This document shows positions 44,923-53,590 of a stretch of DNA of 64,000 nucleotides, piece after piece (positions within the stretch are counted from its first letter, which is position 1; each line of letters begins with the position of its first letter). Position numbers and translations under genes: made by a program. Where the stretch lies: contig NZ_CP030772.1 in the NCBI RefSeq assembly GCF_006088715.1, positions 744,001 through 808,000 on the forward strand, given 5' to 3'. The DNA comes from Streptomyces sp. YIM 121038 (GTDB lineage Bacteria; Actinomycetota; Actinomycetes; Streptomycetales; Streptomycetaceae). The notes under the pieces were generated by a model. The model was not told where the DNA came from. It did no database searches and saw only the letters and a list, made by a program, of their open reading frames with translations.

Positions 44923-46950
44923 ATGACTGACGTGCTGTTCGGCCCCGCGCTCAAAGTGACCGCCGGGCATCTCGCGCGGGACGCGTACCTGTACGTCCGC
45001 CAGAGTTCGCTCAAGCAGGTCCTCAACAACACCGAGTCAGCGGTGCGGCAGTACGCCCTCAGGGGACGGGCCGTCGCTCTCGGCTGGCCGTAGGACCGGA
45101 TCATCGTGATCGACACCGATCAGGGCCAGTCCGGGGCTTCGGCGGCGGATCGGGAAGGCTTCCAGCGGCTGGTCACCGAGGTCGGCATGGGGCATGCCGG
45201 GATCGTGCTCGGGCTGGAGGTGTCCCGGCTCGCGCGGAACAATACCGACTGGCATCGGCTCCTCGAACTGTGCGCCATGGCCGGCACTCTGATCCTGGAC
45301 GAGGACGGCCTCTATGACCCCTGCGACTTCAATGATCGTTTGTTGCTCGGCCTCAAAGGGACCATGTCCGAGGCCGAGTTGCACCTGCTCAAGGGCCGTC
45401 TTCGCGGCGGGCAGCTGTCCAAGGCCCGGCGCGGGGAGCTGATCAGCCCCCTGCCGATCGGGCTGGTCTATGACCTGTCCAACAAAGTCGTCCTCGACCC
45501 GGATGCCGCCATCGTGAAGGCCATCACCCTGGTCTTCGAGCGGTTCGACACCACCGGCTCGGCCACCGGCGTGGTCAAGTCCTTCAACCACGACGGGTTG
45601 AAACTGCCCCGCCGCCTGGCCTCCGGCCCCAATAAAGGCACCGTGGTCTGGGCGCCGATCGCGCACTCGCGGGTGCTGCAGATCTTGCACAACCCCCGCT
45701 ATGCGGGTGCCTTCGTCTATGGCCGCCACGGCCACAGACTGGGCGCGAGCGGCAAGATGGGATCACAACTCCTGCCCCGTGACGAGTGGTTCGCGCTGTT
45801 CCCCGATGCCCACGTCGGATACATCAGCTTCGAGAAGTACGGGGCCAACCAGGCCAAACTGACCGCGAACTGCACCGCCCACGGGCAGGAACGCGAAGCC
45901 GGCCCGCCCCGGGAAGGCCCAGCCCTGCTGCAGGGCGCGGTGGTCTGCGGGATCTGCGGCAACCGCATGACCGTCCGCTACCACCAGCGCAAACACGGCC
46001 TCGAACCTGAATACAACTGCCAGGCCCAAGGCATCGAATACGGCGGCTCGATCTGCCAGCGCATCCCCGGCGCCGGCGTCGATGCCGCAGTGGGACGCCT
46101 CCTGGTCGAAGCCCTCACCCCGCTGGCGATCGAGGCCGCCCTCGCGGTCGCTGAAGAACTCACCATCCGGGCCGCCGAAGCCGACCGGCTGCGTCAGGCC
46201 GGCGTCGACCGCGCCCGCTACCAGGCCGACCTCGCCCGCCGCCGTTACCTCGCCGTCGACCCGGACAACCGCCTCGTCGCCCAGAGCCTGGAGGCCGACT
46301 GGAACACCGCCTTGCGCGAGCTGAACGACGCCACCGACGCCTACGAACAGGCCAAAGCCACAGGCGGCTCACCACTCGATGACACTCTGGTCCGCGATGA
46401 CGAGCAGATCACCGCACACGTCCGGCTCCGCGGCGGCCAGGCCCACACCCTGACCATGCCGGCCCCCCTCACCTCCTGGCAGATCCGCCAGACACCTCCC
46501 GGCGTCGTCGCCGCCGTCGACCAGCTCCTGGACGAGCACACCGACGGCCAGATCGCCGCGATCCTTACCGCCAAGGGCCACGTCAGCGGCACCGGACAAC
46601 CCCTTCAACCCCGGATGGTCCAGAACATCCGCCGGGCCTACGGCCTGCGCAGCCACCCGCAGCGGCTCGCCGACCAGGGCATGGCCAGCCTGCGCGAGAT
46701 CGCCCGCCGGCTCGGAGTCTGTCTGAGCACCGTCCAGAACTGGCGCAACCGCGGTCTGCTGACCGGCCGCGTCGCCAACGACAAAGGCGAGTACTTCTAC
46801 TACCTGCCCCGCCCGGCCTCCAGCGACCTCGCGTCGGCCGACCACCGAAGACCCCAACACCCATCGAATCAACCGGAAGAGACGCAGTATGAAGCACGAG
46901 GTTTGTCCTTCGGCTTCGCCGCCCGGGCCGGATCCACCAGGGCGCCGTAG
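44923..46950 (+). pseudogene. Large serine recombinase with an in-frame amber codon
   Basis: ATG 44923 follows CCGGAG. The N-terminal catalytic domain shows YLYVRQSSLKQV (nucleophile Ser region), then at codon 57 a TAG (45091-45093) interrupts GWP-DRIIVIDTDQGQSG. After it the frame is fully intact: GLEVSRLARNNTDWHRLLEL, a recombinase domain, a zinc ribbon (AVVCGICGNRM ... YNCQAQG ... GSICQRIPG), a coiled coil and a MerR-like tail (SLREIARRLGVCLSTVQNWR). A GTG at 45106 could only give a protein without the catalytic Ser. The final 16 or so codons lie in istA-derived DNA. Confidence 0.8.
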
Positions 46951-47519
46951 TGGCTGGCGAGTTCGGCATACGCCTTGTTGATTTTGGGGTCGTAGAGGTC
47001 GGGCTTGTCGACACCGGTGCGCAGGTTGTCCGGCACCAGCCGGCGCGGGACACTGCCGAAGTAGCGGAAGGCGGCGACGTGGGCCTCGGTCCACGCGTGC
47101 TGGTGCAGGGTCAGGACTGGGCGGATGAACATGTGCCGCGAGGTGGGCAGCACCATCACGAACACCCAGATCCGGCGCCGCTGACCGGTGCGCGGATCAA
47201 CCCACTGGCCCAGGAAGCCGTAGTCGGTCTGAGCCTCCGAGCCCGGTTCGACGTCATCGCGCAGGACGGTGACCTGCGAAGCGTTCACCTCGTCCGGCAG
47301 CGTGGCGTGCACCCAGCGGCGGAAGGACGACAGCGAAGCCTGCAGCTTGTGCTCGTCCCGCAAGCGTTGGTGGATCGTGGAGACGCTGACCGTCCCCAGC
47401 AGGTTCTTGATGTAGTCGCGGTGGGCGTCGATGTCCGGCCAGGTGATCTGTCGCAGCCGCCGGTCGGCGAGCTCCGGGAACCAGCTCTTGATCAGTTTCT
47501 TCCAGTCGTCCTCGCTCAT
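46903..47519 (-). pseudogene. istA: IS21 IstA, central part
   Basis: Reads EDDWKKLIKSWFPELADRRL, then SEAQTDYGFLGQWVDPRTGQ (first Asp), SRHMFIRPVLTLHQHAWTEA and PRRLVPDNLRTGVDKPDLYD (second Asp). It stops at ARAAKPKDKP, just before the third catalytic residue, where the serine-recombinase element joins. Upstream it is broken by the IS110 element at codons for PPMSED. Confidence 0.85.
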
Positions 47520-47758
47520 TAGGAGACCATCCCTTCTGCAGCCCTCTTCGGTAGGGTTGTGACCTCTCGGTCCCGGTGGGTGCACGGCCATGTTCGCGAG
47601 CCGCTCGACGGCCACGATGAGTTCCGCCGGCCCCACCGGGCCGAGGCCGTCTGATCGGCTTCAGGGACACGCCCCGCAGAGGGCCGATTAATGAGCTCCC
47701 GGCAGACGTCCTCGCCACCGAGCAGGTGCTCCGCGCACGACACAGGAGTACTTCTTCC
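47520..47758 (+). ncRNA. Candidate IS110 bridge (guide) RNA
   Basis: The noncoding leader of IS110 B. It contains GTCCTCGC (47708-47715), equal to bases just left of the insertion point, and CGATGAG (47615-47621), the complement of bases just right of it (CTCATCG). Such matches are expected of target-guide loops. Their order is reversed relative to the best-known case, so this is tentative. Confidence 0.4.
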
Positions 47759-48979
47759 GTGTACATCGGCTGGGACTGGGCCACCGACACCCACGACGTG
47801 ACCGTCATGGACGACACCGGCAAGCGCATCGACAGGTGGGAACTGCCCCACACCGAGGAGGGGTTCACCAAGACCCTGGCGAGGCTGCGCAAGCACGGCG
47901 ACCCGGCCGACCTGCCAGTGCCCATCGAGACGACCCGTGGCTTGGCCGTCGACCGGCTGCTGGCCGCCGGCCATCCGGTCATCCCGGTCCACCCCAACGC
48001 CTTCCACGCCATGCGCCCGCGCTGGGGCGCCTCCAAGGCCAAGACCGACGCGGGCGACAGCATGAAGCTCGCCGACTACCTGCGCACCGACGGGCACCTG
48101 CTGCCCCGCCTGGGGCCCACCGAGCAGGCCACCTTGGACCTGCAGGCCCTCACCCGCCAACGCGCCGACCACATCCACGCCCGCGTCGCCGCCGTCAACC
48201 AGCTCGCCGCCCTGCTGGACGAACACTGGCCCGGAGGCAAAGTCCTCTTCTCGACCCTGGACAGCGACATCGCCCTGGCCTTCCTGGAGCGTTACCCCAC
48301 CTCCGGCTGGGCCGCCAAGCTCACCGCCGGGCGCCTGGAAGCCTGGTGCAAGCGCCGTGGCTACTCCGGAGGCAAGACCGGCAGCGTGCTGATCGAGCGC
48401 CTGCGCTCGGCCCCGGCCGCGGCCTCCCGCCTCAGCGAACCTGTCGCCCGACAGCTCATCCTCATGCAGGTCCAGCTCGTTCAGGGCATCCGGGCGACCA
48501 TCCGCGCCTCGGAGAAGGCCATCACCGCGGCGGTCGAAACCCACCCCTACGCCCCGCTGTTCGCGACCATGCCGCGTATCGGCAAAGTCAACCTGGCGCA
48601 GATCATCGGCGAGATCGGCCCCTTCCTGGAGCGCGCTCAGAACTGCGAACAGCTCATCGCGGAGACCGGAGTCGTCCCCGTCACCCGCGCCTCGGGCAAA
48701 ACCCGCTCGGTCGGCTTCCGTTTCGCGGCCAACCGCAGAGCGCGCCTTGCGATCGCCACCTTCGCCGACAACAGCCGCCATTCCAGCGACTGGGCATCCA
48801 AGATCTACAACGACGCCCGGGACCGGAAGAAGCGCCACCCCCACGCCACCCGCATCCTCGCTCGCTCCTGGCTTCGCGTGATGTGGGCCTGCTGGCGCGA
48901 CGGCACCTGCTACGACCCCGAAATCCACCAGGCCAACGGCAAGATCAAACCGGCAGCCGACGAGCCCTTGGCGGCCTAG
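47759..48979 (+). CDS. IS110-family transposase (element B)
   Basis: 406 residues from a GTG at 47759, preceded by ACAGGAG. DEDD-type residues are visible in YIGWDWATDTHDVTV, PIETTRGLAVDRLL and SKAKTDAGDSMKLADYLR. The C-terminal domain has MPRIGKVNLAQIIGEIGPF and the serine region PVTRASGKTRSVGFR. It is a different subgroup from the transposase at 9151. The frame is complete and the insertion is clean, so this may be an active element. Confidence 0.88.
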   Translation: MYIGWDWATDTHDVTVMDDTGKRIDRWELPHTEEGFTKTLARLRKHGDPADLPVPIETTRGLAVDRLLAAGHPVIPVHPNAFHAMRPRWGASKAKTDAGDSMKLADYLRTDGHLLPRLGPTEQATLDLQALTRQRADHIHARVAAVNQLAALLDEHWPGGKVLFSTLDSDIALAFLERYPTSGWAAKLTAGRLEAWCKRRGYSGGKTGSVLIERLRSAPAAASRLSEPVARQLILMQVQLVQGIRATIRASEKAITAAVETHPYAPLFATMPRIGKVNLAQIIGEIGPFLERAQNCEQLIAETGVVPVTRASGKTRSVGFRFAANRRARLAIATFADNSRHSSDWASKIYNDARDRKKRHPHATRILARSWLRVMWACWRDGTCYDPEIHQANGKIKPAADEPLAA

Positions 48980-48995
48980 AGGTTGACTCAGGAAA

Positions 48996-49180
48996 CTCAT
49001 CGGCGGCCCGCCCGGGCTGAGCCCGGAGGCTTCCGCCGGAGCCAGGTACTTCCTGACCGTCTTGCGGTCCACGCTCAGTGACGCGGCCAGCTCGCTCTTG
49101 GAGCGGCCCGCGTACCAGTGAACGTAGATCTCGGTTCTGGCACAGATCTTGGGGAGCCGTCGCGGAGCGTCACTGAAGCA
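48996..49180 (-). pseudogene. istA: IS21 IstA, N-terminal part
   Basis: About 50 codons: ICARTEIYVHWYAGRSKSEL, then SLSVDRKTVRKYLAPAEASG, the IstA helix-turn-helix, up to GLSPGGPPMS at the IS110 junction. It continues in frame at 47519. Confidence 0.8.
49127..49174 (+). repeat. 48-bp inverted repeat, left copy
   Basis: Pairs with 50892-50939 (46 of 48 bases, reverse complement). It covers the start of istA. The two copies bracket the ISL3 transposase gene. Confidence 0.8.
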
Positions 49181-49183
49181 GAA

Positions 49184-50823
49184 TCATCTTGCGGAGTAGT
49201 TCGAATCCGGCACGACCATAGAGCTGTCTCTTGATCTTCTGATGCGGTTCACGGCGCCTTCGGTGCCGCCTGAGCTCCACTCAAGGGTGAGTCCGGCGGT
49301 CACGGCGTCGAGGTCGCGGAGCAGGTGGAGTGCGAAGCCGGTGAGGCCGGGCAACTGGCTGGCGTCGACGGCGGTGATCCAGGTGGGGAGTGTGGCGCCG
49401 AGGCGGTCGGTGAGGATCTCGCCGAAGTCGCGGATGTGTCCGGCGGCCGTGTCCAGTTCGGGGCAGCGGGTGAGGACGTCCTTGAGGTCGGCGCGGTCCT
49501 GCTCGGCCAGGGCCGTGGGGTGACGGGTGAGCCAGCCGGTCACCTGCCGCACTGTCGGCGGCGGGGGTGGTGTGCCCGACGGGGTGGATCGGAGGGTGGC
49601 GATGAAGGCACGGACCATCTGGTAGGTGACCGGGGCGTGCTCGGCCAGCAGTTCACCGTGCAGCTGGGTGACGTTCGTGCATCCTGCGGCAAACCGTCGC
49701 TCCAGGTATGGCTTGTAGGGTCCAGTCTGCTGGGCCGGGGCCGGTTCTCGCGGAAGGTGTCTTGCCAGCGTCGGGCGGCCGCATACCTGAGCACGGTGTT
49801 CAGGCCCCACCCCAGGCGCCGGGCGATCGCCCGGCGTGAGTGGCCCTGGTCGAGTAACTCGTGGACCAGAGCGTGCGCGGCCTTCTTGCGCTCGGCCCGC
49901 CGACCGGCAGGATCCGCGTCGTCCTGCGGGTCGGCGGGCGAGCGCGCGGCCAGAGGTGGGCTGTCGTTGGCTGACGGGCTACGCAGACAGTCGCGGTGGG
50001 CGGCGACACATGTCTCCACGGCCCGGCCAAGGCTCTGCCACAGATGAAACCGGTCCGCGACCTGCAAGGCGCTGGGGGCGCCGAGTCGTGCACCCTCGGC
50101 ATAGGCGCCCGCCCGGGCCCGGCAGATGATCTCCACGCCTGGGTGGGTGGTCAGCCACGCGGCGAGCGGGCCAGCTTCGCGTGTCGGGAGCACATCGACG
50201 ACGTGGTGGGCTTCACCGCAGGTCAGGACGGTGGAGTAGGTCTGACCTCGACGGATCGCGAAGTCGTCGACGCCCAGCACGCGCGGCGTGCTGAGCTGCG
50301 GATCAGGCAGAGCCATGACCCGGCGCAGCAAGGTCATCCGTCCGGCCCCGAAACCGAGGTGGGTGGCCAGACGGGCGCCGGCCCGTCCGGCCAGTGCGAG
50401 CCCAACGTGTTCCAGGACGTGGTTGAGCCGTGTGGTGAACCGGGCGTACGGGGCGGCCAGCCGGGGGAACGGCTCGGCGAATGTGCGGCGCGGGCAGTCC
50501 GCCGCGTCGCAGATGAAGCGCCGGACCGTCAGCCAGATCACGACGTTCTGCCCGCCGAGCGGGAGATCCCTCAACCTGCGCTGATAGCAGTCATGCACGC
50601 GCTCCCAGAACCCACCGCAGTCCGGACACGCCGCCCCGGCTGCCCGGCCTCTCGCTACCACATCGACCGTGCCGAAGGCATGGGTCACCGCCTCGACGTC
50701 CAGCTCGTCGATCCCGTTGAACACCAGTGAGTCCCAGAGCGATCCATCGGCCTGCATAGCCAGCACGGTCACCGGCCACCGCGGGCTGCGACGGAAGCGG
50801 CCATCGACCTGATGAAGCGTCAC
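49184..50823 (-). pseudogene. ISL3-family transposase, frameshifted
   Basis: The first frame (from 50823) has the ISL3 zinc ribbon (CPDCGGFWERVHDCYQRRLR, RRFICDAADCPRRTF) and the DDE domain starting PRVLGVDDFAIRRGQTYSTV, then QVADRFHLWQSLGRAVETCV. Near 49735 one base is lost or gained, and the sense continues as PYKPYLERRFAAGCTNVTQL and FALHLLRDLDAVTAGLTLEW to EGAVNRIRRS. The C-terminal end is diverged from the family consensus. Confidence 0.8.
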
Positions 50824-50891
50824 TCCGAGCCATCGGGCAGCAGGGCGTACGCGGTCTCACGTCACCCGGCCTTCTCACAATCGAACACCGT

Positions 50892-50939
50892 AGTGACGCT
50901 CCGCGACGGCTCCCCAAGATCTGCGCCAGAACCTAGATC
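50892..50939 (-). repeat. 48-bp inverted repeat, right copy
   Basis: Reverse complement of 49127-49174 with two mismatches. In this orientation it encodes the same ICART start of IstA, interrupted by TAG, so it is a broken second istA end. Confidence 0.75.
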
Positions 50940-51142
50940 TCGGTGATGTCGACCACGGTGAAGGTTCTCCTCGTCATCCGGTGCGTCCATCGACCTCTCA
51001 ACCCGCAGGTCAAGGGACGGCACATGCGACTCCGCGATGACCAGGACCCTCAATCCCAGCTCCGTCATACCCATAGGGATTTCGGTGGATTCCGGGTGTC
51101 CCATTACATGGATCTGGCCGTGATTGCGTGAATCCCCGGGGC

Positions 51143-51527
51143 ATGATCGCAGCAAGATACGGGTGCGGAGGAGTCGGAAGGAGGCTCTGCTGTACATGGC
51201 TCTTTTGATCGTCTTGATGCGGTTCACGTTGCCCTCGACGATGCCTGAGCTCCAGGGAGGGTGAAGCCGGCGGTGACGGCGTCGAGGTCGTCGCGCAGGA
51301 ACCCGGCGAAGGAGCGGACCGGGTCAGGGGCGTCGAGCTCAGCTTGGCGGATCCAGTCCAGCAGCAGGTGGCCCCGTCGGTGCTGAAGCAGGTCGTGGAA
51401 GGTGCGGGCAAGGTCGCAGGCCCGGGTGATGTCTGGGCAGGCCAGACGGGCGGCCAGTAACTGCTCCTTCTCGTTGGCCGTGAGAGTGGGGGTCCGAGTA
51501 GGAACGGAACAGAAAACCGGCGTAGCT
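51143..51527 (-). pseudogene. ISL3 transposase, C-terminal remnant
   Basis: Reads LTANEKEQLLAARLACPDIT and FAGFLRDDLDAVTAGFT, then after a slip GNVNRIKTIKRAMYSRASFR to ILLRS. The stop TGA of the relative at 15203 is TGC here. The following terminal bases match that copy in inverse orientation. Confidence 0.75.
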
Positions 51528-51572
51528 GTCAGATCTTTTGACGGGCCATGAGGTGGGCTTCGGGTCCTGCGT

Positions 51573-52464
51573 TCACGAGGCCGCTTCCGTCTCCTGTTCG
51601 GCTTCGGCGAAGGCTCGGTACAGCGAGGCAACCGATGGGTTCTTGTCCTTGTTCTTGCCGGTCTTGATGGTGAGTTTCTTCGCGATGTCGGGGACGGGGA
51701 CGCCCTTGTCCTTGAGCGCGAGGGCGAAGGTGAGCATGTCATCGTCGATGACCTTGGGGCGGGCCGCCGTGATTGCCCTTCTTCGCGGCGCTGACTTGGC
51801 CTTCGAGGGTCTTCTCCCGGATGTAGTTGCGTTCGATCTGCCCGGCGACGGCGAGGACGGCGAAGAACATGGCGCCCATGCCGTTGGGGTCGTAGATGCC
51901 GGTGAGCGGGCCGGTGAGGAGTTCGAGCTGGATGTCGCCGGCTTGGAGCTTCGCGGACAGCGTCATCAGCTCGGCAGCGTTGCGGGCGAGCCGCTTGAGC
52001 TCGTGGACGGTGAAGATGACCGGGGTGTCCGGGGCGGCTTCTTTGAACTGGTGGGCCAGCTTGAGCGCGGCTTCCAGCTCGGGCCGAATCTTGATCCGGG
52101 TGCTGATCTGCTCGTGGAAGACCTTGTGGCAGTCGGCCGCGTGGAGGGCTTCGAGCTGGCTCGCCAGTTCTTGGCGGGCCGTCGACGTCCGTGCGTACCC
52201 AATGCGGATGGGCTTCGCGGTGCGCTTCGCGGGCACCGCGGCGGGCGCTGGTCCCTGCTTCCAGGGGCGGCCGGGCGAACGGTCGGCGGGGACGGGGACT
52301 TCGAGTTCCTCGCGCAGCGCGGCGATGAGGACGAAGCGCGGCGTGTGGTACTTCGTCGCGGTCTTCCCGCCGCGCGTTCGGCAGGCGCTCCCCGCAGGTA
52401 CTTCGCACTTGGGGCAGTCTTTGCGTTCTACCGCGTTTGCAGCTTGATCAGGCGTCAGGTCCAC
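51573..52464 (-). pseudogene. Serine resolvase with a single-base frameshift
   Basis: GTG start at 52464. An N-terminal zinc-binding-like module (CPKCEVPAGSACRTRGGKTA ... HTPRF) precedes the resolvase domain: RIGYARTSTARQELASQLEA with the nucleophile Ser, then VHELKRLARNAAELMTLSAK and IERNYIREKTLEGQVSAAKK. Near 51768 an extra C (GGCGGCCCGCCCC) breaks the frame. Without it the frame continues GGRPKVIDDDMLTFALALKD, DIAKKLTIKTGKNKDKNPSV and ends EAEQETEAAS-stop at 51573. Either a recent mutation or a sequencing error in a C run. Confidence 0.8.
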
Positions 52465-52485
52465 GCGATCAGTGTGTCAGAAGTG

Positions 52486-52619
52486 TCTCGCAGAACAGGT
52501 GAGTTCTGAGAGGACTTCTGCGAACGGCGACCTGCGGAAACAGATCACGCCCGGGGAGTCTCGCAGAACTCGCGCAGATGGTCGTTTATGAGAAGCGGGG
52601 TATGCGGGGTTCTGCGGGT
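52486..52619. promoter_or_regulatory. Candidate res site of the adjacent resolvase
   Basis: The motif TCTCGCAGAAC occurs exactly at 52486-52496 and 52559-52569. Inverse partners are at 52503-52513 (GTTCTGAGAGG), 52515-52525 (CTTCTGCGAAC) and 52609-52619 (GTTCTGCGGGT). The first pair forms a 28-bp dyad, the size of a resolvase subsite, directly upstream of the resolvase gene. Confidence 0.55.
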
Positions 52620-52744
52620 CCCGCGTTTCCGTCTTCTCGGGCGTCACCGGGGATGCGGGGGAGATGCCTCGGCTCTCGTATTGGGTGTGTGTGAGGCGAG
52701 TCGAGGCCACAGCGTTTTGAGCGAGGTGCTGCCGGATGGTGCGT

Positions 52745-53533
52745 TCATCGGCTGTCGTGGAGGGTTTCGTCGGCGAGGGTGAGGAGTGGCTGGGCGCTGT
52801 TGTAGCCGATGAGGTGGGTGCCGATCTGGTCGCGGGTGGCGCGGGCCGCTTCGTCCGGGATGAGGACGGGGCGGCCCGCGGCGTGGGCGAGGAGGCTGAT
52901 CTCGCAGGCTTTGTCCATGAGGGTGAACCACCACGCGGCGGCGTCGAGGGTTTCGGCTGCGGTGAGTAGGCCGTGGTTGCGCAGGATGAGGGCTTTCCTC
53001 GGTCCCAGGGCGGTGGCGATGCGTTTGCCTTCGGTTCGGTCTAGGACGATGCCGTTGTAGTCGTTGAAGACGGTGTGGTCTTCGAAGAACGGGCAGTGGT
53101 CCTGGGTGATGGGGGCGAGTGGTTCTCCGAGTGCGGACCATGCGCGCCCGTAGGTGGAGTGCAGGTGGACGACGGCTTGGACGTCGGGCCGGGCGGCGTG
53201 GATCTCGGCGTGGATGTAGAAGGCGCCGATGTTGACGACGTGCCCGCCTTCCACGGTACGTGCGGTGTCTCCGTCGACCCGGACCAGATGGTGCGGGGTG
53301 ATGTGGAGGAAGGGGACGCCCAGCGGATTGGCCCAGAAGGTCCCGGTGTGCTCGGGGTCTTGCACGGTGATGTGCCCTGCGATGCCCTCATCGAAGCCGA
53401 GGCGGCCGAAGTGGCGGAACGCCGCTGCCAGGCGCTGCTTGAGATGGGTGCGGTGTTCGCCATGGTTGGGGAAGGCCGGGGGGTGGAGGAAGAAGCTGTC
53501 CGGTGGCATCTCGCCCGGCTTGTTGATCGTCAC
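52745..53533 (-). CDS. Class II aldolase/adducin-family protein
   Basis: 262 residues from ATG 53533. Class II aldolase fold: GIAGHITVQDPEHTGTFWAN (substrate loop), and a zinc site with AEIHAARPDVQAVVHLHSTY (His-x-His) plus the late His in ALILRNHGLLTAAETLDAAA. The likely catalytic acid is the Glu of YIHAEIH. These enzymes cleave or dehydrate sugar phosphates and related compounds. It is 57 bp downstream of a P450 on the same strand, so the pair, with the beheaded P450 next to it, looks like part of a tailoring or catabolic operon. Substrate unknown. Confidence 0.87.
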   Translation of the reverse strand: MTINKPGEMPPDSFFLHPPAFPNHGEHRTHLKQRLAAAFRHFGRLGFDEGIAGHITVQDPEHTGTFWANPLGVPFLHITPHHLVRVDGDTARTVEGGHVVNIGAFYIHAEIHAARPDVQAVVHLHSTYGRAWSALGEPLAPITQDHCPFFEDHTVFNDYNGIVLDRTEGKRIATALGPRKALILRNHGLLTAAETLDAAAWWFTLMDKACEISLLAHAAGRPVLIPDEAARATRDQIGTHLIGYNSAQPLLTLADETLHDSR

Positions 53534-53590
53534 TGGGTTTCTCCTTCGGGTCGGGAGCGGGCCGCCGGCCGTTGTCGTCTTGATGGCGGG

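Larger units (their letters stand above)
43661..46902 (+). mobile_element. Serine-recombinase element with DUF5372 and HTH genes
   Basis: A plus-strand block of DUF5372, HTH protein, small ORF and large serine recombinase. It is flanked by the direct repeat TTGTCC (43655-43660 and 46903-46908). Left neighbour is tniA and right neighbour istA; both are cut in codons for DKP. Boundaries are inferred from where the two transposases break off. Confidence 0.65.
47520..48995 (+). mobile_element. IS110-family element B inserted in istA
   Basis: Exact ends can be read because the interrupted istA frame resumes cleanly: CTCAT occurs at 47515-47519 and again at 48996-49000. It consists of 239 bp of leading noncoding DNA, the transposase gene and 16 bp after its stop. 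Short or no duplication with a long leader is typical for IS110. Confidence 0.85.

Noticed and set aside
45106..46950. Treating the recombinase as a shorter intact gene from GTG 45106
   Set aside because: This would drop the nucleophile Ser region that is clearly present in frame upstream of the TAG.
47519..49072. A 517-residue minus-strand frame across the IS110 element
   Set aside because: Mostly antisense to the IS110 transposase. Only the first 25 or so codons belong to a real gene (istA N-terminus).
50943..51131. Short plus-strand frame between the ISL3 copies
   Set aside because: No ribosome site and no family; the interval is most likely IS end sequence.
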